Origin: Opisthorchis felineus
Lineage: Eukaryota > Platyhelminthes > Trematoda > Opisthorchiida > Opisthorchiidae
Direction: 5' to 3'
DNA: 64,000 nt
NCBI GenBank assembly: GCA_004794785.1
Contig: SJOL01006477.1
Coordinates: forward strand, 424,194 to 488,193
Shown here: one piece after another, positions 22,161 to 33,430 of the stretch
Layout of the letters: each line of letters opens with the position of its first letter
How positions within the stretch are numbered: the stretch's first letter is position 1
The notes under the pieces: generated by a model
Seen by the model: only the letters and a program-made list of their open reading frames with translations
Databases searched by the model: none
What the model was told of the DNA's origin: nothing
Program-made: the position numbers and the translations under genes

Positions 22161-25100
22161 TGAATTTACTGATGAGCTGAAACAGCCTCATTCCCAGTTT
22201 AGATAGTCATCATGTGAGCGGTGGTTTATAAGGAATAGAAACTCTGGAAAAGCAAAACAAGTGATTCGTCAATACGGGACCTAGCAAAGGATCAGAATAC
22301 CAGCTGTTGTGTTTGCGACATTTGTGGAATTCATACTCACGTCAATTTCGCTTAGACAGTTGTCCTCCTGTTTTGGCGCAATTATTCTTGCCAGTCCACA
22401 ACAAGGATGGAAGTGCTACACACAAGGTTTTCCATTATTAGGCTCATTAACAGTGCATTTCCTCTGCCGCGCCAGAGCTTGAACTCTGAGCATCTGACAT
22501 GCGAAGCGTGTGTGTGATTAATTTTGTCCGATACCTCGGAGCATTTCCAGTATCAACAAGGAAGCTTTGAAACCTGCCGGACTATTTTGATTGGTTAGCA
22601 CGGTCGTCTTTCCGTCCTGGAGCAATTATTTTTTTTCCTCCCGTTCCACAGGTTAAGTGCATTTTGTTGTAGTAACTCGTGTCTTTTTTATATATCAGCA
22701 TAGGCTGCTACAACTAGCAGCTCAGGTTCAGCGCAAGAAGGCTTTTATTGTGGTCCGTCATTTCTATCAAGGTCAGCGAATAGCACAGATATCCTGATTC
22801 CAAGGAAGTGATGTGGATGACCAGTTTACCTTGGACAAGTCCTAGACTGGTGAAGGATTTAGGAATAACGCTGGATGGAGCAGTGCAAAATAGCCATGGA
22901 CTCAGCAGAGTCATGTGGCAGTAAACTGCCAATGCAGAGCTTCATTTCAAGATGTTTTCCTCTTGAGATACACAAATTGAAAGCGATTCGGGTATGCTGT
23001 GGGCACCTGTGCCTTTTAGCAGCCTCCTGAAGCGATTCTGTGGGTGCAGGAAGATTCAATAAAATACATCCAGAGAGCTTCAGTTTTTTAACAAAATTGA
23101 ACCCAGTCGACTCAGATAACTGATTATCGACAACAGTAGAAGCATTTATCGACGGCGGTAGATCACGTAAAAACCGCTGTGAAGGCTCAGAACACTACAC
23201 AGTGTACAGCCCAAGGATGGACAATGGCGCCAGCGGTTAACGAAGGCGCCAGACCTGAAGAGAGCATATACGACGGAAGACAGCTGAATCGTTTTCAACT
23301 AGTTTGGACAAGTGATCCGAAAAGTGTGAGAAGGGTGGGATTGTATGACATTCATAAAACACTTTCCGTAAAATTTGGCTGAACAGTTTGAAAATCGGTG
23401 TAGCTCCCGTCAGCATTTCGAAATTTGGAAGGAACTGGAAAAACCTGAGTGGAATGTGAGTACACGTTTTTCATAGGCAATAGGAGGAGAAACCCCGGCT
23501 CATGAGGTTTGTATCCTACAGTTTTTATAAAAACAAACCTGACAAGCCTCTTAAATAACCGCAGTATGCATAGAATGCGGACAGAATTGTGGGTTTCGAC
23601 ACTGACTGCAACATTGAAGCAAGGTGCAAGCATGTCTTGCAAAACCCTCCCCCAATACACCTACTAGCTAGGATGCTCTCCGCTATTACCTGGTGCAAGT
23701 TAGGCAAGCAGCGAAGGTAACATTAATAAACATCAAGAGAGGGTTTGTTCTGGCTGGGACGGCATGGCCGACTTTGTCGGTTTACGTCAACGACCCGAAC
23801 TGCGCTGTTACTTCAACGACCGGTCATCGGTTGGCTATAAGCTGCTTTTGACTCCAACGACCATAAAAATTAGTAAAAGTATTAACGACGACACAAGAAC
23901 ATTGCAGTTCTTTGTCTCCTATGGAGGATGCCAATTTCCACCTGATTTCCTTGCTTCCACTGGTGTCAGGCAAGACTAGCATTTGCACTTCAACTACGTG
24001 ATTGATGTATCACACAAAATTTGCTTAACTAGCGTTCCGGTTATTGGAACACCAAAGAAACGTTCGTTCCCAAACACTGGATACGCTGTTCTTGGATCGA
24101 AATGTTTAAAGGTCCAGACTACTTTTAATTTACCAAATAATTATGTTTATAATGACTTGTAATGCTTTATAATGCACTCAAAACGTGCAAATGTTTACTT
24201 AACGACAGGGTGAGATCAAATTCGAACCAAATGTCTGTTGCTGATGTGGTAGGAAAATTCATCTATTTGTCCGGCTGCATAAGCCAAGGGGGTTGAGTAT
24301 TGACGAAAACACCTTCTGCGTTTGGAATCTGGAGGCAGTGGTGTGACATCTGGCCGTTAAGAGCAAGGTGCATAGTGCTCTGTTGCGATCTAGCCTAATT
24401 TATGAGTCAATCAGGTGACCGCCACGTGTAGATTTTTCAAGAATCTGTGATTATAATCGTGTGGATTCAGTGGTTGAGAAGTGGTGGTTTCAGAAAAACG
24501 ATAATGTCCTCGATATACCAACTGGTTAGGCTCCACAGACGATGCCGTTCAGGCTATACATTACACACCTTGGAAGATCGTATTCCAAGTGACACGCACT
24601 CGACCCAGCCACGGCAGAGCATTAGGGCGATAGATGACGGTTTGAAAGTGAAATAAATTAATATTCAGCTATCGCGGTTAAAGCAGCGCCATAAAATCTG
24701 TCGTCAGGTTTTTCACTGAGAAGTGATTGATTTATCAGGCGGAATATTGCATTCCTCGAGAGAGCAGCTGCAATTCACTTAGGTGGATTGCTTGTTAGAT
24801 GATCAAAATAAGTATAAGGGAATCTTAATATTTTGAGTCACACAAAGTGCCAGCTTAGTCCTGCAAAGTTAGAAGCCCACAGCAAATAGATTATATTTCA
24901 GATCTTTAAATGGGGTTACCTGTCACCTAAATCAAGTCCCTTATTAAGTAGTCCGGAAAGTTCTAGAGTTCAAATATATTCGTCAAATTTCATGAAAACA
25001 GTATAAACAGACTTCACAAATCTCCGCCCCTTTTAAACTTGGTCGAGCTTTAAATAAAATGGTATATTTTTGTTGGTAATTAAGGTATGTATTCATGTAT

Positions 25101-26240
25101 GTCCACACCCTTACCTGAAGATCTTCTGGTTTCGCTAGTGGTAGCATGGATCTTGTTGCATTTCAAACACGGGCAAACGGTCAACAACACTAATAGCATA
25201 ATGCAAAAAGGGTAGATTTCCTCACGAGTGTGGTCCTTAACGTAATGAGTCAGCAGTTTACAATACATGACGAGGCATGCTTTCAGGTTATGGATAAGTT
25301 ATCCCAAATGCAAAACAAGGCGTCCGCCATTCCGGCCGACTTAGTGCTGTAACGATCCTGTGGCTTAGCTGGCTGAAACTTTATTCGCAAGGTACAACTA
25401 TGCCAGCGATGTCAAAGGGAGGTAACCGTACTCCTTCACATGAGTTGTTGTGACAGTAAGCGACAATAATGTAGTGAAGTAATCCGTCCTCTCCAGGTGT
25501 CCAGCAAAGTCATATCAACTTAGGCAGCAATACTATTTTCTATCTACGACGGATGTGTTAGAAAACGGTCAGCAGCAAAAAACTGCACAATCCTATCCCC
25601 CAACTGTAATTTTTGGTGTAGTCTCTAGTATGGTCGAAATGCTTCTAGTAGCCAACCACCACTCCGACTGCTCAAAAAGCACGTGATATGCGTCGAAAAC
25701 TGTCAGATTCCATGGGGGTCTCTATTAAACCCAAACTATCCACTGGTTGATGGGCCAGACTCTTGTATCAGAGGTACAGGGGAGATTACCTGAAACATAC
25801 CCCTTTCATTGCCTATAAAATCGGAGGTAGTATTCGCACGCGCAACCCTTTTGGATATCCCACATGCACATCCTTTCGCAAGCCATCAGTTCGTCCATTC
25901 AGTTGTCCATTTAGCTGTCAATTGCTCACTCACAGTTCCATGCCTGAACTGCTGCCCAGTAAACTAAATCAAAATAAGCTTTTGGTAAACTGAAAAGCTT
26001 TGGTCCACCCTGAAACTTTCAACATCCGCATTGGTCAAATTTGGCAACAAGCATCGACTGATGGAATGCCCTTTCAATTTCGGTGGTCGGATGTTGTATC
26101 GAGTGTATAGAGTTCCGGTTCGGTTAGGTTCAGTTCAGTTTGAAGCGGCAGATGGCGACTGCGTTTTGTGTCGGGACAGAAGATTGGAAGCCGTGGAAGA
26201 TGTGCTTTATAGAGATTTGCCATGATTGCTTCGGCTTTAT
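22160..26240. other. Left part of the 5-kb interruption of block d, no gene recognised
   Basis: This has no counterpart in unit A. The 22.7-24.0 kb part has several frames of 60-102 codons, the longest on the minus strand at 23352-23660, with others at 22714-22932, 22859-23059, 23179-23382 and 23764-23979. Some read coding-like, but they switch strand and frame and I cannot tie them to a family. 26030-26240 is GC-richer and lies just downstream of the Penelope-like fragment on its strand. It may be the element's 3' region. No terminal repeats were found. Confidence 0.35.
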
Positions 26241-26249
26241 GGCACAACT

Positions 26250-27205
26250 TCAAGTAAGCCGACAATCTCGTTCTACATAGTTCATTTCATTTAGAAGTGC
26301 AATTACTTTAAAGTGAAGTTGTGGATCCAGCAGTCGGATTTCAATCGTCTCTTCGATCGATAGTAGTCTGGATCGTACCAGTCGTGATCGGTTGAGGGGT
26401 ACCCTGTATATGATAGTGAAGGCTTGCTCTTTGTCGATGACATGACTGGTTTCGGCCAAATGTGATGCAATCGCACTTGAGCCTGGTTTCTTCCAACTAC
26501 CACTTAGAGTTTCGGGATTGTTTTCTCGCATCCCGTCCGACAAATGCCTTGTCGTAAGACCAAAGTATGGTGCTCGGCACGAGCGTACAAATGAGCACAC
26601 ACAAAAGCTGATGGTAGGACGTAACAATTTGTCCTTCAAACGGAAACTGATAGTGGAGATCATGTTGGAGCTCAAAAACACATTAGCAGCCAAATATGTC
26701 GTATCAACAGAGTTTATAAACCTTTTGGTAATTAGTTCAGCAACCGAGTCACCTTTGAATGGAACCTCATGTAGACGGGCTTTTTCCCAACGGAACATGG
26801 TTTAGATTTGGGCTTAACGGATTCCATAGTCTTGAGTACAAACCTTTCAGGATATCCGTTCTGCAGGGATGTGCGTCCCAAGAACTTTAGTTCCTCTTCT
26901 AAACATTCGGGGCAGCATATCTTTATTGCTCTCTCAGTCAGGCATCTAATTAGATTACGCTTTTGTCGCAACGGAACCAAGCTATCGAAGTGAATCTACT
27001 GACATTTCCACGTTTGCGTTTTGTGGACTTTCCGTTCTATGGTCCCGTCAGTCTTCCTTTTAACATTGACATCGAGGAATCTTAACTGTCCGTTCTGTTC
27101 TGACTCGACAATAACCTTGATATTAGTATGGACTGAATTGAAACTGCCTAGCACATCTGTTGTGCTGATGGTTTGGCGCGCCCAGTAGACTAACCTAGCC
27201 ATTTC
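26250..27205 (-). pseudogene. Penelope-like retroelement fragment: end of reverse transcriptase plus GIY-YIG endonuclease
   Basis: Reading leftward, one frame (27265-26996) has, after about 30 residues that belong to the flank, a segment with NGQLRFLDVNVKRK. This matches the conserved stretch that follows the catalytic motif in Penelope-type reverse transcriptases. The frame meets a TAG at 26996-26998, continues in the same frame to 26732 (including FLGRTSLQNGYP), then shifts by one base near 26762. The next frame (26798-26250, 182 codons) opens with the PFKGDS linker and holds a GIY-YIG domain: YFG in place of YIG at 26567-26559, then TTRHL with its Arg at about 26549 and Glu at 26525. A conserved tail (SSAIASHLAETSHVIDK) follows. 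The element is cut on its 5' side before the polymerase active site, at 27170-27205, where block d resumes. With a stop, a frameshift and the missing catalytic domain, it cannot be functional. Confidence 0.88.
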
Positions 27206-27400
27206 TCTACGTCGTATAACCAGCTGAGGACGAGCAAACTTCGCGAATTGCGAAACCTTGAGCAACCTGCGGAAAACTTTAATACTTGTGGTAAGGAAGT
27301 GACTTCAAATTGACTGTCAACCGCGGAGTTAATTCTGCTGGAGTAACCACGGTGATGTGTTTTTTTGGCATCAGAAGTCCGGCTTCCACGAGCAGCGTAC
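27190..27400. repeat. Block d, unit B copy, right part
   Basis: This matches 6630-6790: 'gcgaantngcgaaac', 'aaaantttaatantt' and 'attgactgtcaa' follow in the same order. Together with the left part ending at 22160, it brackets the 5-kb interruption and sets the right insertion edge at the 5' end of the Penelope-like fragment. Confidence 0.75.
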
Positions 27401-27709
27401 TTAGTTGGGTTAAAAAATTGCGCCTACCTGAATAGGTCAATGAAAATCCTCCCTTCTCTCTTCTGTGTTATTCAGAGGCCTGGTCTTACATTGGCCTGCA
27501 ATCAACCAATTCTTAGCCTTCTCCACATACATTATTAAATGGACGTATGTCATTAATTAAGTAAGTACGCGATTAATTACGGTAAATTGCGCCGTTCTGT
27601 ACAAAAAGCATATTGTAGAAACACCGACTTGCACTGTTGCATTAGAGAACCAACCACTTGCTGACGGTTTCGTCCTTTAGGCGCTTTACTCTCTGGTAGA
27701 TTCGACACA

Positions 27710-28370
27710 GAACCTACTCTTAGTGTCACAGTTGTCCTCAAAATTGATCTACCTCATTCCACAGGATAGCATTATACTAGCCACTACTCTCGCTAAAATC
27801 ATACCTTTAACTGGGAAAACACCGCGTAGACAATGTATCATAAAACGAAATAAGTTGTACGTCAGTCAATATCTTTAATTTATCCTTGATCATTAAACAT
27901 AAGCATGTAGAACCGGTTTGGTCATGCAACAGCAATGCTCGGAGCTGAGAAGTACAGTTTTGCTGACTGTCTGAGAGTTGAGTGATAAGGAAACTGTTTT
28001 TCTTTAATTGAAAAACCTGAGCCAGTTTTTCTGAGAAGTTGCCAAATTGGGAGTAAAACGTTTAGGGTTGGTTGTAAACGCCTGAAGCATTTCTATGGAT
28101 AATGGTGTTACATTGTAGGTGTGCAGTTTTATTGGCGTTTGAGTTTGAAGCCCCTTTGACCCTTCCCTGCTCCAGTTATCGAAGATGATGTGTTGTAATT
28201 ACCCGAGTTCACTGGAATCACCTGTACGTCTGTCTCTCATTATGCTCCTCAGACGACTAGTAACGGATGGAGTCAGGGAATGCTCACTGTTGTCAACTCA
28301 TTTAAACACAATTAGTCATCAAGATATGCTGCAACATGCTAAACATACTTTTCTGCGAACACACTAAAAC
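27710..28370. repeat. Block e, unit B copy
   Basis: The counterpart of 7950-8590, best between 27900 and 28190. It is followed directly by sequence that lacks the SINE-like copy found at 8630-9090 in unit A. A 60-codon plus-strand frame at 28185-28367 has no counterpart. Confidence 0.8.
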
Positions 28371-28960
28371 TGCCTCTCTCCTCCACCTTCTAACTGGTTT
28401 TAAGTGATTCGCTTTTGGTTGTTAATTAAGATTATTTTAGCCTAAATGCACTTCAGAACCCAACATGTGATCCTGGCTGAGGTGGCCTTTTATGATCCTA
28501 GCGCTCAAAAGGATCGCCAAGAAAACCGGCCTAAACAGGCTTTGGACTGGGTTGGTATTTTCTGACATTAAATTCTCCGGAGGTATAGTGATCGTATAGT
28601 TCTGTTCACCATGCATAGAGATTTCGCGAAGCTACTTGTAGATTTTTAAACAAAAAAGCCGAAAGGCCATCCTATTTTCAGGTTTTGTTTTTAAGAGTGT
28701 GGTAGAGTAAAAATGTTTGACAACTTCCGACTGGTAGAGAGCAAGCATAAGCCAAAAACAATGTGCAAGATTTTTGAAATAATTCTCACAATAGTGTGCC
28801 TCACACAGTAACCATTGGCGCCCATGGAAAATCTATTAGTAATTCTCAACTTGCCGTGAAGTTTGCAGCATGACTACACATGTCAAGAACGTTGGATAAA
28901 TAATCCATATAAATGAGAAAACTTGGATACTTTATCTTCCATTTTGATTTAACAGAAACA
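28370..28960. other. Interval between blocks e and f in unit B, no gene seen
   Basis: About 600 bases, against about 2.3 kb in unit A. The difference is largely the SINE-like copy, the unassigned 9.1-10.15 kb stretch and the 235-bp duplicate in A. No feature is recognised. Confidence 0.45.
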
Positions 28961-29700
28961 GTGTCCGACATGTGTATAAAATTCGTAAGAGGCGCTGGTC
29001 CCAAATTCCAAACAAACGGGAGCAGTTTCAGCGTGAGCCATTACTTCAGTGTGGAGAATATAATGAGCCGAATACAGGAAAACGGGAGGGAGCAGAGCAA
29101 CTTTGTGAATCCGGCCTCCTGCTAGTGTGACCTTTTGCCTCATTTTAGTGAAACGGCAGACCAAATGAGAGTGGTTCTTTAGAGAAAAAGACGTTGCATA
29201 GCCTTCATATCCCTGGAGGAGTTGTCATTTGGTGTACTAGTCACCAGTCAAGCAAACTTGAAAAACACTATTCCATCACTCGTTGAGAGATGTTGGTCAC
29301 CATCTTTTTAGTGCTTCTAAATGCTCCAAGTACACTGTTCCTGGCACAAACGGATAATTAATCCTTCCAGTTGCTACGCCCTATGAAGAAGTTAAATGGG
29401 GCCGGAGCCGACTTACAGTTATGCGTTTAAGTGTGCATAGCATGCGGGCAATCGACATATGAACTCAGGTTTTCTATTGGCAACGCCAACCTCAACGTCA
29501 TTGCTCAAATTAAATCAAATGTGGAAATAACCTTAACCAATAAACAGAAACTAGTTGCCTACAAGGGAAAGCGAATGAAAGAAGTCGATCTCGAAGCACT
29601 AAAGTTGTTGCGTCTTTAGGCCCAGTGGGCTATCTTCCATATGATCGTTAGTATACTGCATATGCACCATTAAACAAGTGAGGTCCTACTGCTAAATCCT
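28960..29700. repeat. Block f, unit B copy
   Basis: The counterpart of 10850-11590, with anchors given there. It contains a 70-codon plus-strand frame (28913-29125) and a 62-codon plus-strand frame (29431-29619). The second reads coding-like (Lys and Leu rich), but its frame is not open in unit A. Confidence 0.65.
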
Positions 29701-30700
29701 CCATAGTGTTTGGTCCATCAGATCATCTCCAAACTTCATGCTGGCGCGCTTAAAGCAACAAATCAATTCGTCGATGGTTCTGACTGTAACCGTATTAGGG
29801 TTTTGCGGATGTGTGGTCTAACCATTCAAAATACCCGCAAGTCTGCTGCACAAACATCTTTGCAGGTCAGAATCTTCTATTTGGTTCATAATCCAGCTTT
29901 GTATCACTATAACAGAGTATATTTCCCCGTTCGCGCCTTCCAAAAAAACTGAACGTATCAAGGGATCAAATTATAATCCAACTGCTATTCTATGTTCCTT
30001 TTTTGGACAGCCCGACGGCATACGTAGAATATAACCATGTCCCGATGAGGTTCAATAGGGTATTCCAAGCAGGTCACTCGCTCATATGGAATGATAAATG
30101 TGTAATAAGCCCTACGTTCGGTGATGGCGATTTTGTTCGGTTTTGTTGACCTATGTCATCGGTTGGTGGAGCACCAACGTTCCACAAAACCAGCAACGAA
30201 CCGTCCGCATTTTCCTGGTTTGATGTTTGAAGGCATTTGCGCATATAAACACCGTGGAGCATAGGACGCTGCTGACATCACAGTGTGACTGAAACTGAAA
30301 TCATCCAATTGTATCAAATTACCCATGTAGATTCTATCATTTTCAGCACTCGGTGTCGTCCACAGTACAAGTGCTATTAGACAGCATCATGAGCACCGTG
30401 GACAAGGCTAATTTAGATGAAAGTAATGTAAAACAATTGAAGCCACTCAGTAGTGAATCAAACACCTCTTTAGTCGTGACAGTTAATTACATAAAAAAGA
30501 AAGTCCTGGATATTCAAAACAACATAGTGACTGCAGATGGCAGGATTCGTTTACCATTTTCCAATCAATGCATCATTATTGCCACATTCACTTACTGAGA
30601 ACGGGTTTTGCATTACTATATACTACACGTTTCTAGTGTGAAATGAGGAACGCGTACTTCGTTGCAGGTTACCCGAACGCCCCAGAGTTAAGGATTCTGT
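29700..30700. other. Interval between blocks f and g in unit B, with one coding-like frame
   Basis: This contains an 80-codon plus-strand frame (29710-29952) and an 81-codon plus-strand frame (30353-30598). The second is preceded by an acceptor-like 'cattttcag' at about 30347. It has a soluble, mixed composition (segment LVVTVNYIKKKVLDIQ) and no antisense competitor. I know no family for it and found no equivalent in unit A (11.6-12.1 kb). At most it is a candidate exon. Confidence 0.3.
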
Positions 30701-31130
30701 GTGAATTTTTGAGCGGTATAACTAAGTGGTTATCTTATTTTCTGTTACTTTGGTTTGTGTTGCTTACTGATCCGTTTGCATATGTGTCTTCATAGTCTGC
30801 GTTTGTCTGGTTGTTTATGTAGCAATCGTACTGCGTATAGATGACTTTTTTGATTCTCAAAAAAGCAAATTTTATTTCGAAACAGAGGAGAATATTTTTA
30901 GTCAAAGTGAAGCACACGGTTATCAGTTGTCTATTTTCCCCATACATTTTGTTTGATTAAGCAACTGCATCCAGGTTTGTTAGAAAACCGACCATTTGGG
31001 TCACAGATTGGACCTTGATTCTAAAAATCAAACGACGGATTATCGTCGCTTCTAGCTGATGAGTCCCAATCAAAACAGCCAGTTAATTTTGCTTCAAGGA
31101 AATATAATTTGTTTCAGAGTGTTGCTAAAG
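30700..31130. repeat. Block g, unit B copy
   Basis: The counterpart of 12170-12620, with anchors given there. It is followed within about 130 bases by the third copy of block a, so the B to C junction is more compact than the A to B junction. Confidence 0.75.
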
Positions 31131-31254
31131 TTTAGAGGCAAATTAGCCCACAACAATTACAATGTATTTGAGCAGTTCCGTCCATCCCAAATGCTAGAAC
31201 AACCAAAAAACCTGGTTTTTCCATCGACTAGTATTTCCTGGCATAAATGGTTTA

Positions 31255-31600
31255 AATGAATTTGATTCACATAGTTCTGGGTGTTACCTTTTCGCCTCTT
31301 TAGATGCTTCAAACACTCTACTGTAGGCTTTCAAAATTGTGTCGCTTTCTCGAAACTACCTAGCGGTGGCTTACCTCTTTGTCAGGAGGCGATGAAAATC
31401 ATGTGACACAATACCAACTAACTCGCCCGAAAATGAATTTTTCTGTCTCCTTCCCACCTGAGCAGTCCGTACGCACTGTTGAGCTAGGATGCACCGTACA
31501 TCTGTTGCAGTCGTATTACTTGCCTCCAGAAATTCAAGGCAGCTTCAAGCATGTGACTTCCAAGCTACCAGTTGAACAGGAGCCAGGAGCGACTGATCAG
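31255..31600. repeat. Block a, third copy (start of unit C)
   Basis: This aligns with 424-760 and 14010-14300. The opening 'aatttgantcacatngttc' and 'aggcgatgaaaatcatgtga' (31386-31405) match 'aggcgatgaaaagtcatgtga' at 14141. A gcagtcc-type phrase matches the following text. Identity is clearly lower than between the first two copies, perhaps 60-65%. A 77-codon plus-strand frame (31379-31612) crosses it and is not conserved. Confidence 0.65.
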
Positions 31601-31629
31601 CCGTGTGATTAACCCTCCATATAGACAGA

Positions 31630-31950
31630 ATTGCCACTCGGGGAGCGGACCAACACGTGACTAGCTGATGTGGACTGGATGAATGAAGGATGAGTGTTGA
31701 TATATCTTGTATAAGTGCTAGTTAACCGGAGGGTTGATCAGTCGCCTGTGGCCAAACGGTTAAGTATTCAACTAGTAGCCTGGGGTTTACGGCTACTTGA
31801 GTTCCGTGGGATGCGCACTGATGATCATTCGATTTAAGGATGAAACCTCTGTAAGGTGCTCTTGGTTTTCCAGCATAGATTTAACTTAATTACGGGATGA
31901 AATCTCCCTTGATAACTTGCAATATATTTTTATCGTTTTCATCATTTATC
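31630..31950 (+). mobile_element. Dispersed repeat with tRNA-like core (SINE-like), copy 2
   Basis: Inverted relative to the copies at 8.6, 43.7 and 61.2 kb. The text matches the reverse complement of 61430-61150: 'gaccaacacgtgac' and 'gatgtgga' at about 31648-31670, 'gttgatcagtcgc' at 31733-31745, A-box-like 'gtggccaaacggttaag' at 31748-31764, 'caactagtagcctgggg' at 31769-31785, and an eroded B box with 'tgagttccgtgg' at 31798-31809. Then 'gatgcgcactg' matches the 43.7 kb copy, and 'ggatgaaacctctgta' and 'agcatagat' follow. Being inverted and placed between blocks a and b of unit C, it is a genuine dispersed element rather than part of the unit. Confidence 0.75.
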
Positions 31951-32830
31951 CTGTCAGAAGCGATGTAGGAATCCTTAGGAGAGATATACAAATTAACAAA
32001 TAAATAACAGAAGTAAAGTTGATATATGTGAATGAAATATATTTGTTTACTCATGTTGCCTGTACGAGAATTAACATGTTGATCAAGAATGACTGTACAC
32101 ACGTAAGCAATTGGTATATTCAGTTTGCATGAATCTCCAATACGTGGATATTATAAAGCAGCATTTTCAACAACGGTACCATGATATTTTTGGACGTCCT
32201 CACTTTTTTCCCAAATGTTCCTCCGCTGGATAATTTTAGCCACATATACACATATCGAACCTGCACAATTTATGTTACTTCTAGCTTCAGATAAGCTGGA
32301 CGACCTTTTTCTCTTTCATCCTTGATGTAAAGTCTCGTTTTAATGACAAATATTATCATCAAAACGACGGAGTAGCCACGAAATCACCACAGTCCCCAAT
32401 CCTAATTGATGTCCGCATAGATGAACTTCAGAAAGAATAGCTGATCAAGGATATATCAAACTTCACCAAAGATATATACTGACGGCGGATTTTAGACTTT
32501 TGATGAAGAATGCTGTGAAGAAAGAGTCCGGAATCCACTCAACATTTCCAGAAAGCTGCACATTTTACCACTGAAACGGAAGTTGGGTATCAATTCTCAA
32601 TAACACAAGGATCACCTCTCAGTATAACAGATGGCTTTGCTCAAAAAGGCAACTCGGAGTGGAAAACACCCAGGCGTTCCTAACCATCTCCCTTTACCAC
32701 AGAAAACGTGGATCATTTCTATGCCTGGCTTTTTGGTTTGAAACCCCGACAACACGATAAAGAGGAAGCTGCAGGCTTCTAGGAGAAACCCTGTAAAGGA
32801 AACGTTTACCCTGACCGGTTATCCCACGCA
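31950..32830. other. Interval inside unit C, no gene seen
   Basis: About 900 bases. A 70-codon minus-strand frame at 31890-32102 is AT-rich and unrecognised. The stretch should correspond to 760-1100 of unit A, but I find no convincing anchors, so it has diverged or received extra DNA. Confidence 0.4.
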
Positions 32831-33430
32831 ATATACAGGAAGGTACCAGAAGGAAAGTAACCGAAACTGTTTAGCGACTCGATACCCGAGATGTTACACA
32901 AACATCCTCTGTGGAGGCAAGATCCCCATTGAAAGCTGCTAAAATTCTGTGCTTATTCGCGAATTCTACCCTACCATGATCAGATAATAGGGAGAAAATT
33001 CTACTGCTGACCTCCTCGATGGTTGTTTATTTATTCAGCCGCGTGCGCTTTGTCTATGTGAACTAAACAGTACTGTCCAAAATATATCATCCTGGATATA
33101 GAGGTAAAATCCGGGATTCTATTTTAACTCACCCAGTTGACATAAAGCACGTCATCAACCGAGATACTGCATTTCGGACCCAAGTTAAATCTGTCCTGGA
33201 GCGGTCAGGTTTCACAATGTTGCGACTGACAAGCTTAGTACAATCCGAGTCCTAGCACGCCCAAACTTCGCGCACAAGTTTCGGCCAAACCATCTAGTTC
33301 AGATGGCTCAGTCCAACGATCTCGTCCGACGGTAGCACGTAGAAGTTGATACACCTCAGAACCCAGACTATGTACTGGGTGCCACACAACTTTTGCCCTG
33401 ACATACACGCCGCAGAAACTACCCCCACTC
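32830..33430. repeat. Block b, unit C copy
   Basis: The counterpart of 1100-1790. Anchors: 'agtaaccgaaac' (32858 against 1170), 'tcatcctg' and 'gatatagag' (33087 against 1446), 'actcacccagttgaca', 'actgcatttcgga', and 'gacggtagcac' (33338 against 1691). Identity is about 65% by eye. Similarity may continue weakly to about 33530 ('gttttatttttccactga' against 1840-1860). Confidence 0.75.

Noticed and set aside
22455..22500. B-box-like 'gagcttgaactctg' as a tRNA or SINE
   Set aside because: No A box at the right distance on either strand and no second copy.
23352..23660. 102-codon minus-strand frame as a gene
   Set aside because: Overlapped by other frames on the same strand, no domain, and inside a unit-specific insertion; not supported as coding.
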